A stretch of 64,000 nt of DNA, from contig JAKAFW010000016.1 of the NCBI GenBank assembly GCA_021817845.1, positions 16,919-80,918 of the forward strand, written 5' to 3'. Made by a program: the position numbers and the translations under genes. The notes below the pieces were generated by a model. The model was given only the letters and a program-made list of their open reading frames with translations. It was not told the origin of the DNA and ran no database searches. Numbering within the stretch: the stretch's first letter is position 1; each line of letters opens with the position of its first letter. Below, piece by piece: positions 18,473 through 27,754 of the stretch. Origin of the DNA: FEN-1297 sp021817845. GTDB lineage: Bacteria > Bacteroidota > Ignavibacteria > Ignavibacteriales > Ignavibacteriaceae.

Positions 18473-19787
18473 TATCTACAATCATCTCCGAATGGTGATA
18501 AGGGTTGAAAGCATATTCCAATCTTAAGATATTATAAGGTAAAAACAAAAAAGTCAAACCTCCACCGTAACCAGGATTAAAATCGTTAATGCTCAGGTTT
18601 TGTCCTTCCATTCTTATTGCGCCCGCATCGGCAAAAAGCTCGAAATAAATACCAAATCGGTAGGAGAGTAATGATTTTGGTACAACCGGAATAAAATTCA
18701 GGCTCATATTAATATCTCTTATTATAGGGTAGTTCATTTCAAATGATGTAAAATAAGAGTCGTTTCCCTCCTGTTCCTGGTTAAAATAACCGCGAATTCT
18801 TTGGCTATAACCGAAGAAGGAAAAATCATGATAAGGGACAAGCTTTCCGAATGTAAGCCTGCTGGCAAAGCGCCATTTTAAGATTAGTTTTTGAAATTCA
18901 GTCTTATAAGTTCTTAAATCGATATCTATTATCTGATAATTTATTCCCTCTTCTCCAAGACCTTTGAGGGAACAATCTGCGAGTGCATAAATTCCGGTTG
19001 ATGGGAATTGGGATAAATCACGAGTATCAAGCTCATATCCTGCGCCAAACGAGAATTGACGATCGATACGCTGATTGGATGCTGAAATACCCTTTATAAA
19101 TACTGGATTGTCGATATAATCAAAACCAATGTTGACAGAAATTTTATTATATAAATTTATTCTTTTTGCAAAACTAATCTGCCCTTCAATAAACTTTTGA
19201 TTGAAATCTTTACCGTAAAGCTGCTTGGCATACTCGCTTTTATTTACGGCATTCTGAAAAGTAAATTGTGCATTGAAAAATATATTTTGTGCTCTAAATA
19301 AATAAGGGCGATCATAGGAAATATCTACTGATGGATTGTAGCCGAAAGCTGCCTTTGCAAATAATGTTTCATCCTCACCTCTAAAATTTCGGACGAAAAG
19401 ATACATCCCATATGAAATTTTTTTCCAATCTCTATCCACTAATTCAGCAAATGGAATCGGATAGATATACCAACTCTCATTCACCTGGATATAAAGAATA
19501 TTAATTGAATCTTTAAGCACCGGGATTAATGATACTTTGGTGAATATCCCAAGACTGAAAATCCTTTCCATGTTAAATGAAACAATTTTGGGAGTAATAG
19601 TATCACCCACGGTGAAAGTCATTTCTCGTTTAATTACATCATAATCGGTTATTTTATTTCCGCTAATAATTATAGAATCAACTTTGATGGCGTAATTACC
19701 TGAGTAAACGACAGAATCTTCCCCCTGAGGAAAAACCTTTGATAAGGTAAAAATTAAGAAAAATGTAAATAGAAAATATTTTGACAT
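18456..19787 (-). CDS. Omp85/BamA-family outer membrane protein, single POTRA
   Basis: A 443-residue protein with a signal peptide (about 1-20), one POTRA-like domain (about 30-105, with KVDSIIISGNKITDYDVIKREM and FNMERIFSLGIFTKVSL), and a C-terminal surface-antigen-D15-type beta-barrel. The barrel has an FGYSQRIRGYF segment consistent with the family's lid-lock RGY motif and ends in the aromatic GISF. It is much shorter than BamA, which has five POTRA domains, so it is a side family whose role is unknown. It overlaps rsmE. Confidence 0.85.
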   Translation of the reverse strand: MSKYFLFTFFLIFTLSKVFPQGEDSVVYSGNYAIKVDSIIISGNKITDYDVIKREMTFTVGDTITPKIVSFNMERIFSLGIFTKVSLIPVLKDSINILYIQVNESWYIYPIPFAELVDRDWKKISYGMYLFVRNFRGEDETLFAKAAFGYNPSVDISYDRPYLFRAQNIFFNAQFTFQNAVNKSEYAKQLYGKDFNQKFIEGQISFAKRINLYNKISVNIGFDYIDNPVFIKGISASNQRIDRQFSFGAGYELDTRDLSQFPSTGIYALADCSLKGLGEEGINYQIIDIDLRTYKTEFQKLILKWRFASRLTFGKLVPYHDFSFFGYSQRIRGYFNQEQEGNDSYFTSFEMNYPIIRDINMSLNFIPVVPKSLLSYRFGIYFELFADAGAIRMEGQNLSINDFNPGYGGGLTFLFLPYNILRLEYAFNPYHHSEMIVDIGISF

Positions 19788-20013
19788 GCACGAAAGTTGG
19801 TATTAAATAATGGATAACAAGAAACGTAAAACTATTATTTCGTTAAGAGAAACCTCTAATGTTTTATTGAAAGACTTTATCTAAAATATACTTCAATTAT
19901 TAATGAAATAAATTCTAATAATATTTACAAAATAAAAACCTTAAAGATTCTACACACTCGGCTACTATTACATTCGTAATTGTCTGCTTAAATTGAATTA
20001 ATAGCTAAATATT

Positions 20014-22932
20014 TTAAGAAACAGTTTCTTCAATATAATCTGAAATAGGATTACAACTGCAAACCAAATTCCTATCGCCATAAGCATTATTTACTCTTGC
20101 CACAGAAGGCCAGAATTTATTCTGCTTAATCCATTCCTTCGGAAACGCGGCTTTCTCTCTCGAATAAGTATGGTTCCAGTTACCTGTAACAACGCTGCTA
20201 AGGGTATGGGGAGAGTTTTTAAGGACATTATCATTTGCATCTGCTATTCCTATTTCTACTTCATTTATTTCTTGGCGAATTGAAATCAAAGCATCGCAAA
20301 AACGGTCTAACTCTCTTTTTGATTCGCTTTCTGTCGGCTCAATCATAAGCGTACCGGCAACAGGAAAAGAAACCGTAGGTGCATGATAGCCGTAATCCAT
20401 TAATCTTTTAGCAATATCTTCGACCTCTATATGAGCGATTATTTTAAAGTTTCTCATATCAAAAATTAATTCATGAGCAACTCTGGACTTTTTCCCCGTG
20501 TACAAAACTTTAAAATGATTTTCTAATCTTGCTTTAATATAGTTCGCATTTAAAATTGCAAACTTAGTCGCGCTTGCTAAACCCTCCGCACCCATCATTT
20601 TTATGTATGCATAAGAGACGACAAGAATTCCAGCACTTCCCCATGGAGCGGAAGCAACTGCAGTAATTCCCTTTCCTCCGGAAGAAAGATTTCTCTCATG
20701 TTCAACATTTACAACCGAATGAGCCGGCAAAAACGGAACCAAGTGAGAAGCAACTCCGATTGGGCCAACACCCGGTCCTCCACCACCATGAGGTATACAA
20801 AACGTTTTATGCAAATTTAGGTGGCATACATCTGCGCCGATCATAGCAGGGCTTGTTAGCCCAACTTGCGCGTTCATGTTAGCGCCATCCATGTATACTT
20901 GTCCGCCGTTATCATGGATAATCTTACAGATTTCTTGAATATCTTCTTCAAAAACACCATGAGTTGATGGATAGGTAACCATTAAAGCGGCAAGACTTTC
21001 TTTGTGAAGTTCTGCTTTCTTTTTTAAATCTAAAAGGTCAACGTTTCCGTTATCATCACAATTAACCACAACCACTTTCATTCCTGCCATTACAGCGCTC
21101 GCCGGATTTGTTCCATGAGCCGAGGATGGAATCAAAGTAATATTCCGTTTTTTGTCACCGCGGCTTTTATGGTATTCTCTTATTACCATTAGACCAGAAT
21201 ACTCTCCCTGTGCTCCTGAATTTGGCTGAAGCGAGATAGCAGAAAAACCTGTAATCTCCGCAAGATCATTTTCAAGTTCTTTGAATAATTCTAAATAACC
21301 CTTCGCTTGATTAAGTGGAGCAAACGGATGAATATCGGAAAATTCAGACCAAGTTACCGGCACCATTTCAACGGTGGCATTTAATTTCATGGTGCATGAG
21401 CCAAGAGGAATCATTGAATGAGTAAGAGATAAATCTTTATCCTCAAGGCTTTTCATATATCTTAGCATTTCGGTTTCGGAATGATATGAATTAAAAACCG
21501 GATGCTGCAGATATTCACTTGTCCTTTCAAGATAAGAAGGAAATTTTATTTTGACGTTTCGGGCAAGCACTTCCGTTTTGATTGGATCAAAGTTTTTATT
21601 TTTTGCTGAAGAAAATATCTCGATAATTTCAAGAACATCTTCATAGCCGGTAATTTCGCTCAATGAAATTTGGATTGAATTAGGGGTGTAATAAAAGTTT
21701 ATTCCTTTTGCTTCAGCAAGCTGTCTTAAGATATTTAGTTTATCAAGTTCGCCCGGCAATAAAATAATATTAAGAGTGTCGAAGAAAAACTTATTAGATT
21801 GAACAAATCCCAAACCAGAAAGGGCAGATTCTAAAATTTTGGTTAGCAGATGAATCCCTTCTGCAATTTTTCTTAGTACATTTGGGCCATGATAAACAGC
21901 ATACATTGAAGCCATTATAGCAAGCAGAACTTGCGAAGTGCAGATATTGCTCGTAGCTTTTTCCCTGCGAATATGCTGCTCCCTTGTTTGAAGCGCCATT
22001 CTCAAAGCCCGGTTTCCATTCGAGTCAACGGATACGCCGATTATTCTTCCCGGAATTTGTCTTTTAAATTCATCTTTAGTTGCAAAATAAGCTGCATGGG
22101 GACCGCCGAACCCCATTGGGATTCCAAAGCGCTGGGTACTGCCTACAACTGCATCTGCCCCAAATTCCCCGGGAGGCGTTAACAAAGCAAGACTTAGAAT
22201 ATCGGCAGCTACAACAGCAAAAATATTTTTCTCTTTAGCTTTCTTAAATAATTCACGGTAATCATATATTTCGCCCACTGCCGAAGGATATTGGACTAAG
22301 ATTCCGAAAAACTCTTCAGTAAGTTCTATCTTTTGATGATCGCCGATAACAAGCTCTATTCCTAAAGGATTTGATCGTGTTTTTAGTACATCAATAGTCT
22401 GAGGGAAGCATTCATTCGACACGAAAAACTTATTAGCGTTTGTTTTATTTCTGAGTGAATGGAACATTATCATTGCTTCAGCAGCAGAAGTTCCTTCATC
22501 TAAAAGAGAGGCATTTGCTATGTTCATACCGGTCAGATCGTTAACCATCGTTTGAAAATTCAGTAAGGCTTCTAATCTTCCCTGTGATATTTCCGCCTGG
22601 TAAGGCGTATATTGTGTGTACCAACCTGGATTTTCAAGAATATTTCTTTTTATTACTTCAGGCGTAATTGCAGGATAATATCCAAGTCCAATATAAGACT
22701 TAAAAACTTTATTCTTTTTAGAAACTATTTTAAGTTTATTTAAAAGTTCATACTCCGATATAGGCTCATCAAGCCGCAATGAATTTTTAAGTCTGATTTG
22801 CTTTGGAATTGTTTCATCAATTAACTGATCTAATGATTGAACTCCCGTAGCTTGGAGCATTGCATTTAATTCAAGATCGGAAGGACCTACATGGCGCTTT
22901 ACAAATTCATCTGGATGGGAAAATAATTTCAT
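20014..22932 (-). CDS. gcvP: Glycine dehydrogenase (decarboxylating), P protein
   Basis: PLP-dependent P protein of the glycine cleavage system, which decarboxylates glycine and passes aminomethyl to lipoyl-GcvH. At 972 residues it is the single-chain form, not split into GcvPA/GcvPB. The PLP lysine lies in NLHKTFCIPHGGGGPG near residue 710. The N-terminal half retains HVGPSDLELNAML and the YTPYQAEISQGRLEALLNFQ motif. gcvT, gcvH and lpd are not adjacent, so the other components must be encoded elsewhere. No glycine riboswitch is recognisable in the 129-base upstream gap. Confidence 0.97.
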   Translation of the reverse strand: MKLFSHPDEFVKRHVGPSDLELNAMLQATGVQSLDQLIDETIPKQIRLKNSLRLDEPISEYELLNKLKIVSKKNKVFKSYIGLGYYPAITPEVIKRNILENPGWYTQYTPYQAEISQGRLEALLNFQTMVNDLTGMNIANASLLDEGTSAAEAMIMFHSLRNKTNANKFFVSNECFPQTIDVLKTRSNPLGIELVIGDHQKIELTEEFFGILVQYPSAVGEIYDYRELFKKAKEKNIFAVVAADILSLALLTPPGEFGADAVVGSTQRFGIPMGFGGPHAAYFATKDEFKRQIPGRIIGVSVDSNGNRALRMALQTREQHIRREKATSNICTSQVLLAIMASMYAVYHGPNVLRKIAEGIHLLTKILESALSGLGFVQSNKFFFDTLNIILLPGELDKLNILRQLAEAKGINFYYTPNSIQISLSEITGYEDVLEIIEIFSSAKNKNFDPIKTEVLARNVKIKFPSYLERTSEYLQHPVFNSYHSETEMLRYMKSLEDKDLSLTHSMIPLGSCTMKLNATVEMVPVTWSEFSDIHPFAPLNQAKGYLELFKELENDLAEITGFSAISLQPNSGAQGEYSGLMVIREYHKSRGDKKRNITLIPSSAHGTNPASAVMAGMKVVVVNCDDNGNVDLLDLKKKAELHKESLAALMVTYPSTHGVFEEDIQEICKIIHDNGGQVYMDGANMNAQVGLTSPAMIGADVCHLNLHKTFCIPHGGGGPGVGPIGVASHLVPFLPAHSVVNVEHERNLSSGGKGITAVASAPWGSAGILVVSYAYIKMMGAEGLASATKFAILNANYIKARLENHFKVLYTGKKSRVAHELIFDMRNFKIIAHIEVEDIAKRLMDYGYHAPTVSFPVAGTLMIEPTESESKRELDRFCDALISIRQEINEVEIGIADANDNVLKNSPHTLSSVVTGNWNHTYSREKAAFPKEWIKQNKFWPSVARVNNAYGDRNLVCSCNPISDYIEETVS

Positions 22933-23061
22933 AATTTTATTTCTTATTTAATTGTTTGATTTACATACGTAAAAATAAATAAAGTTTTCCACCTATAAAA
23001 TTTATTTGAACTTTTTATTGTGGTAAGAAATTTAGAAGAAAGGAAACATTAACCAAGAAAA

Positions 23062-23862
23062 TCACTTATTCAATTTAACGTCACCGCTAAACTCAGTTAT
23101 TTTTTTCAATGCTTCATGAGCGGCATTCTGTTCAGCGCTTTTTTTATTGCGTCCCTTTCCTATGCCGTACTCCGTCTCGCCGATAGAGACCGAAATTGTA
23201 AAAGTGCGGTTGTGTTGAGGTCCCTCTTCTTTCAAAACTGTATAAACCGGAATTTGAAGTTTATTAGCCTGAGCATATTCCAAAAGCTGACTTTTAAAAT
23301 TTTCATCAATCAAATAGACTCCGTCCCTAGAATTAGGTTCGATAAGTATGCGTTCGATAAATTCTTTTGCGGAATCAAGACCATTGTCAAGATAGATAGC
23401 GCCAATCAACGCTTCCAGGGCATCAGCTAAAACCGTTTTAGAACCGGCATTAAAGTTATTAGAAAAATTTTTACTTATCAGTAAAAAATTTGCAAGGTTT
23501 ATATGTTCAGCAGCCCCAGCGAGGGCAATACGGTTTACAAGCTTTGAACGTACTTTTGTTAAAAATCCTTCATCCTTTTCAGGAAAAGCTTCAAACAAAT
23601 ATTCTGCTACAGAAAGGCTTAAAACAGAATCACCTAAAAATTCAAGTCTTTCATTGGAAACATCATAATCAAAATTTTGTTCAAGAAAGGATCTGTGCAT
23701 TAAAGCTTGAATAAAATAAGATTTGTTTTTGATGTTGAATCCAACTAACTTTTCAAGTTCTGCAAATTTTTTATGTGTCAGAAGACGGGAAATCTCTTTT
23801 GATTTCTTTTGAACTTGTCGCTGTTTTAATCTTTCAACTACCCAATTTAAAAATTTTCCCAA
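23062..23862 (-). CDS. rnc: Ribonuclease III
   Basis: Double-strand-specific endoribonuclease for rRNA processing, 266 residues. The catalytic domain shows the signature NERLEFLGDSVLSL and a second acidic site in LADALEALIGAIYLD. A C-terminal double-stranded-RNA-binding domain follows (about 185-255, ending GKGRNKKSAEQNAAHEAL). It lies two bases after fabF, the classic position at the end of fab operons. Confidence 0.96.
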   Translation of the reverse strand: MGKFLNWVVERLKQRQVQKKSKEISRLLTHKKFAELEKLVGFNIKNKSYFIQALMHRSFLEQNFDYDVSNERLEFLGDSVLSLSVAEYLFEAFPEKDEGFLTKVRSKLVNRIALAGAAEHINLANFLLISKNFSNNFNAGSKTVLADALEALIGAIYLDNGLDSAKEFIERILIEPNSRDGVYLIDENFKSQLLEYAQANKLQIPVYTVLKEEGPQHNRTFTISVSIGETEYGIGKGRNKKSAEQNAAHEALKKITEFSGDVKLNK

Positions 23863-23864
23863 GC

Positions 23865-25112
23865 TTAAACCTCAAATTTTTTAAATAAAATTGAAGCATT
23901 ATGGCCGCCAAATCCAAAAGTATTACTAATAGCACACCGGATTTCTTTAAGCGTGGCTTTATTAGGGCTATAATTTAAATCGCACTCAGGATCCGGATTA
24001 GTAAGGTTAATTGTTGGCGGAATTAAATTATTTTTTAGAGCAAGAATAGTTGCCACGGCTTCAATACCACCGGCAGCGCCAAGCAGATGACCTGTCATAG
24101 ATTTCGTAGAAGTAACTATCATTTTATAAGCATGCTCTCCAAAGACAGTTTTAATTGCATTAGTTTCATAAACATCGTTATAAGGCGTAGATGTTCCGTG
24201 AGCATTTATATAATCAACATCTTCTGTTAAAACACCGGCATCGCGAATAGCTTCTTTCATAGCACGAACAGCGCCCTCACCTCCCGGTGCCGGGGCTGTA
24301 ATATGAAATGCGTCACCTGTCAAACCAATACCCGCAATTTCAGCATAAATTTTTGCGCCTCGATTAAGTGCATGCTCTAGTTCCTCCAAAATTAATGTGC
24401 CGGCGCCTTCTCCCATTACAAAACCGTTTCTGTCTTTATCAAAAGGTCTTGAAGCTTCAAGATACCTATCGTTCCACCTGGATAATGCTTTCATTGCGTT
24501 AAAACCACCAACACCCATTTCTGTAATAGCTGCTTCGGATCCACCACAAATCATCAGATCAGCGCTTCCGCGTTGTATCAAAATAAAAGCATCTGAGATT
24601 GCATGCGAAGCTGTTGCACATGCTGATGTTGTTGCATAATTAGGACCTTTCAGTCCAAATTTAATTGAGATTTGTCCCGATGCCATATCGGGGATCATCA
24701 TGGTAACGAAGAAAGGGCTAATAACACGTGGATTTTTTGCTTCAAAAAAATTCCAGTATTGTTGTTGTAGCGTATCCATGCCACCAATACCGCTTCCGAA
24801 AATTACTCCGAATCTTTCTTTATTAACTTTTTCAAGATTCATTTCCGAATCAATTAAAGCCATTTCACTTGTAGCGATAGCGTAATGAGTAAATGGGTCC
24901 ATTCTCTTAACGCTTTTTTTATCGATGTAATTTTCAGGATTAAAATTTTTTACTTCAGCGGCAAACCGCGTCTCGAAATTTGAAGCATCAAATTTTGTGA
25001 TTGGTCCAACGCCATTTTTGCCTGAGACTAATCCATCCCAATATTCGTTAATTCCAATACCAATAGGAGTAATTGCTCCCATACCGGTAACAACCACTCT
25101 TCGTTTAGTCAT
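23865..25112 (-). CDS. fabF: 3-oxoacyl-[ACP] synthase II
   Basis: Condensing enzyme KAS II of type II fatty acid synthesis, elongating acyl-ACP with malonyl-ACP. The catalytic triad is visible: C165 in SACATASHA, a histidine in NAHGTSTPYND and a histidine in KSMTGHLLGAAGG. The length of 415 residues is standard, and the C-terminal SNTFGFGGHNAS motif is intact. It lies between acpP and rnc in the fatty acid operon. Confidence 0.97.
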   Translation of the reverse strand: MTKRRVVVTGMGAITPIGIGINEYWDGLVSGKNGVGPITKFDASNFETRFAAEVKNFNPENYIDKKSVKRMDPFTHYAIATSEMALIDSEMNLEKVNKERFGVIFGSGIGGMDTLQQQYWNFFEAKNPRVISPFFVTMMIPDMASGQISIKFGLKGPNYATTSACATASHAISDAFILIQRGSADLMICGGSEAAITEMGVGGFNAMKALSRWNDRYLEASRPFDKDRNGFVMGEGAGTLILEELEHALNRGAKIYAEIAGIGLTGDAFHITAPAPGGEGAVRAMKEAIRDAGVLTEDVDYINAHGTSTPYNDVYETNAIKTVFGEHAYKMIVTSTKSMTGHLLGAAGGIEAVATILALKNNLIPPTINLTNPDPECDLNYSPNKATLKEIRCAISNTFGFGGHNASILFKKFEV

Positions 25113-25198
25113 ATTGGTCTCCCAAATTTTTTTTGCGATGAATTAGGTTTAGATGAGTAAAAATAAAAGTCGAGAAAGTAGATCCCCGACTCTATAAA

Positions 25199-25435
25199 TT
25201 ACTTACCCAATTTTTCTTTTAAATATCTAACTGCATCTCCTACCGTACCGATTTTTTCAGCGTCTTCATCTGGTATTGATACAGAGAAAGCGCTTTCAAA
25301 ACCCATGACCAATTCAACTATGTCAAGTGAATCGGCGCCTAAATCATTTGTAAATGAAGCTTCAGGTGTGATTTGAGATTCTTCTACACCTAATTTGTCG
25401 ATAATTATTTCTTTAACTTTAGCTTCAACGTCCAT
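25199..25435 (-). CDS. acpP: Acyl carrier protein
   Basis: Acidic four-helix carrier of 78 residues that holds growing acyl chains on a phosphopantetheine arm. The attachment site is S36 within the DLGADSLDIVELVM motif. It sits between fabG and fabF, its usual place. It differs clearly from the second, broken ACP gene at 61656-61877, which has a different sequence type. Confidence 0.97.
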   Translation of the reverse strand: MDVEAKVKEIIIDKLGVEESQITPEASFTNDLGADSLDIVELVMGFESAFSVSIPDEDAEKIGTVGDAVRYLKEKLGK

Positions 25436-25488
25436 TTGTATCTCCTAATTTAATTAATGATTGATTGTTATTGTTTTATAATTCTTTT

Positions 25489-26232
25489 TCACATTACCAT
25501 TCCGCCGTCAACTGAAATTACTTGACCTGTAATATAATCAGAATCTGATGATGCTAAAAATGAAACGACCTTTGCAACATCTTCAGGAGTTCCGATTTTT
25601 TTAATGGGAATTTGAGACAATATCATCTCTCTTTGTTGTTCGTTCAATTTTTCAGTCATATCAGTTGAAATGTAGCCCGGCGCCACCGCATTAACATTGA
25701 TGTTTCTTGATGCTAATTCTTTTGCTGTAGATTTAGTAAAACCGATTATGCCGGATTTTGCAGCAACATAATTTGCTTGCCCGGGATTTCCGGTTAAAGC
25801 AACAACCGAAGAAATATTTATAATCTTGCCGTACCGTTTACCCAACATAGTTTTAAGAGATACTTTTGTGTAATTAAAAACGCTTTTAAGATTTGAGGAA
25901 ATAACTTTATCAAAATCAGCTTCGGACATTCTTAGAAGCAAATTGTCTTTAGTTATGCCTGCATTATTCACTAAAATATCTAATCCGCCTAAATTTTCCA
26001 AAGCAAAACTTACTGTTTTTTCTGCTTCGGCATAAGAGGATGCGTCAGCCTTAAATCCTAAGATTCTTACGCCAAATTTTTGTGATTCAGCTTCGAGTAA
26101 TTTAGCAGCTTCTTCAGAATTTTGAAAAGTAAAAACCACGTTGCAACCTAAAGAAGCGAGTTCAAGAACGATTGCACGACCAATCCCCCGTGTTCCTCCG
26201 GTTACAATTGCATTTTTTCCACTTAGCTTCAT
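25489..26232 (-). CDS. fabG: 3-oxoacyl-[ACP] reductase
   Basis: NADPH-dependent short-chain reductase of fatty acid elongation, 247 residues. The cofactor motif TGGTRGIG is at residues 11-18, NNAG follows near residue 90, and the active-site serine, tyrosine and lysine are in INISSVVALTG and ANYVAAKSG. The C-terminal GQVISVDGGMVM is typical. It overlaps the upstream DUF3109 gene by four bases and is followed by acpP. Confidence 0.96.
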   Translation of the reverse strand: MKLSGKNAIVTGGTRGIGRAIVLELASLGCNVVFTFQNSEEAAKLLEAESQKFGVRILGFKADASSYAEAEKTVSFALENLGGLDILVNNAGITKDNLLLRMSEADFDKVISSNLKSVFNYTKVSLKTMLGKRYGKIINISSVVALTGNPGQANYVAAKSGIIGFTKSTAKELASRNINVNAVAPGYISTDMTEKLNEQQREMILSQIPIKKIGTPEDVAKVVSFLASSDSDYITGQVISVDGGMVM

Positions 26233-26819
26233 GCTACTTCACTCGGATTTTCCGAATTCAAATATTGCTTTCTGTATTCTTCAAGTTCTGCAAATCCTTT
26301 ATCGCCAAAATAGTGAATTAATTCTTCACGGCAAGCCTCATAAATAGAAATATCCTGAACCGGGTTTCTATTGCAGACTTTTAACCGGTCTAAATGCCCA
26401 TCATCGATAGTCAATGAACCTTCAAAAATTGTTAAAGGAAATAATATGCAATAAATTGGTTTATATTTCCACTTGTGTTCGTTTTCGCTAAGGGCAAGTT
26501 TTTGTAAAGAGCACAATCCTATTTTATCTAAGAAAACACATTTGTTATTATGCAACTCTGTTCCCACAGCGATTCCGGAGGTAAAATCCTTATCTTCTAC
26601 GGGTGACTCAAACCATTTACTAACATCGGTAGTTTGGCTGTCATCCATGAAAGGGATTATCTTATCTTTAATGTTTAACAAATCCTGATGTTCTGTCGAG
26701 TCAGCGTAGACACCATAATAACAGCATTCCCCGTTACATTGGCAACTAAATCTAAAGGTAAAGATCAACGGATCAATCTTTATTCCATTAATTTCTTTAG
26801 TAAATACTGCGCTGCTCAA
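26229..26819 (-). CDS. DUF3109-family cysteine-rich protein
   Basis: A 196-residue protein of the DUF3109 family, related to YkgJ-type zinc or iron-sulfur binding domains. Conserved cysteines appear as FSCQCNGECCYYG near residue 30, then KCVFLDKIGLCSLQ, KPIYCILFPL and RLKVCNRN, a pattern that suggests a metal site. Its function is not established. It is wedged between fabD and fabG and overlaps both neighbours by four bases, so it is translated with the fatty acid enzymes. Confidence 0.85.
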   Translation of the reverse strand: MSSAVFTKEINGIKIDPLIFTFRFSCQCNGECCYYGVYADSTEHQDLLNIKDKIIPFMDDSQTTDVSKWFESPVEDKDFTSGIAVGTELHNNKCVFLDKIGLCSLQKLALSENEHKWKYKPIYCILFPLTIFEGSLTIDDGHLDRLKVCNRNPVQDISIYEACREELIHYFGDKGFAELEEYRKQYLNSENPSEVA

Positions 26820-27730
26820 AGATATTTCTCCACATCTACAAATTTATCAATACCGAAACATTTAACATCCGGATTAATTCTCTTTACCAATCCTTGTAAA
26901 ACTTTACCGGGTCCGATTTCGTAAAATTCATCTATTCCGTCACTTACCATATTCACAATTGTTTCCTCCCAACGAACTGGTGAAGTTAATTGTTCAAAAA
27001 GTAATTTCTTTATTTCATCTTTTTTAGTAACAGGTTTGGCAGTAACATTTGCATAAACCGGAAAACGCGCGTCGTAAATGTAAGTGTTGTTTAACTCATT
27101 AAGAAATTCAATTTGAGCAGATTCCATCAGTGAAGAATGAAAAGCGCCGCTAACGATAAGTTCTTTTACTAATTTTGCTCCCTTAGATTTGCAAATTTCC
27201 ATAGTTTTTTTTACGCCGCTTACTGAACCCGAAATTACAATTTGACCCGGTGAATTAAAATTTGCGCATTGTACTACTCCTTCCGAGGAGGCTTCCGAAC
27301 AAGAATCAGAAACTGTTTGCATGTCTAGTCCGATTATTGCCGCCATAGTTCCTGGGAATTCAATACCAGCTTTTTGCATCGCTATTCCGCGGGTTCTAAC
27401 TAACTTCACTGCATCATAAAATTGAATTGAACCTGCAGCAACCAAAGCAGAATATTCGCCAAGCGAATGTCCCGCTGCTGCATCAACATTAAGCGTTCTA
27501 ATTAAACTTGCTAAAATAACACTATGAAGAAATATTGCCGGCTGCGTAAATTCAGTTTGTTTTAATTGAGCTTCGGGACCATTAAACAAAATATAAGAGA
27601 GATTTATACCGAGAGCATCGTCGGCGGTTTTAATCATCTCCTTTGCTTCAACGGAATTTTCAAACAAGTCTTTCGCCATACCAACATACTGCGAACCTTG
27701 TCCTGGAAAGAGAAAAGCTTTTTTAGACAT
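26816..27730 (-). CDS. fabD: Malonyl-CoA:ACP transacylase
   Basis: Transfers malonyl from CoA to ACP to supply fatty acid elongation. The 304-residue protein has the FPGQGSQYVGM N-terminus, the active serine S89 in GHSLGEYSAL, and a catalytic histidine in SGAFHSSLM near residue 197. The GPGKVLQGLVKR end is typical. It follows fabH by 24 bases and overlaps the DUF3109 gene by four bases. Confidence 0.97.
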   Translation of the reverse strand: MSKKAFLFPGQGSQYVGMAKDLFENSVEAKEMIKTADDALGINLSYILFNGPEAQLKQTEFTQPAIFLHSVILASLIRTLNVDAAAGHSLGEYSALVAAGSIQFYDAVKLVRTRGIAMQKAGIEFPGTMAAIIGLDMQTVSDSCSEASSEGVVQCANFNSPGQIVISGSVSGVKKTMEICKSKGAKLVKELIVSGAFHSSLMESAQIEFLNELNNTYIYDARFPVYANVTAKPVTKKDEIKKLLFEQLTSPVRWEETIVNMVSDGIDEFYEIGPGKVLQGLVKRINPDVKCFGIDKFVDVEKYL

Positions 27731-27754
27731 AAATAAAATTTTTCATCAACATTA

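Noticed and set aside
22933..23061. Possible glycine riboswitch ahead of gcvP
   Set aside because: The 129-base gap is AT-rich and shows none of the conserved GC-paired glycine aptamer elements that I could recognise.
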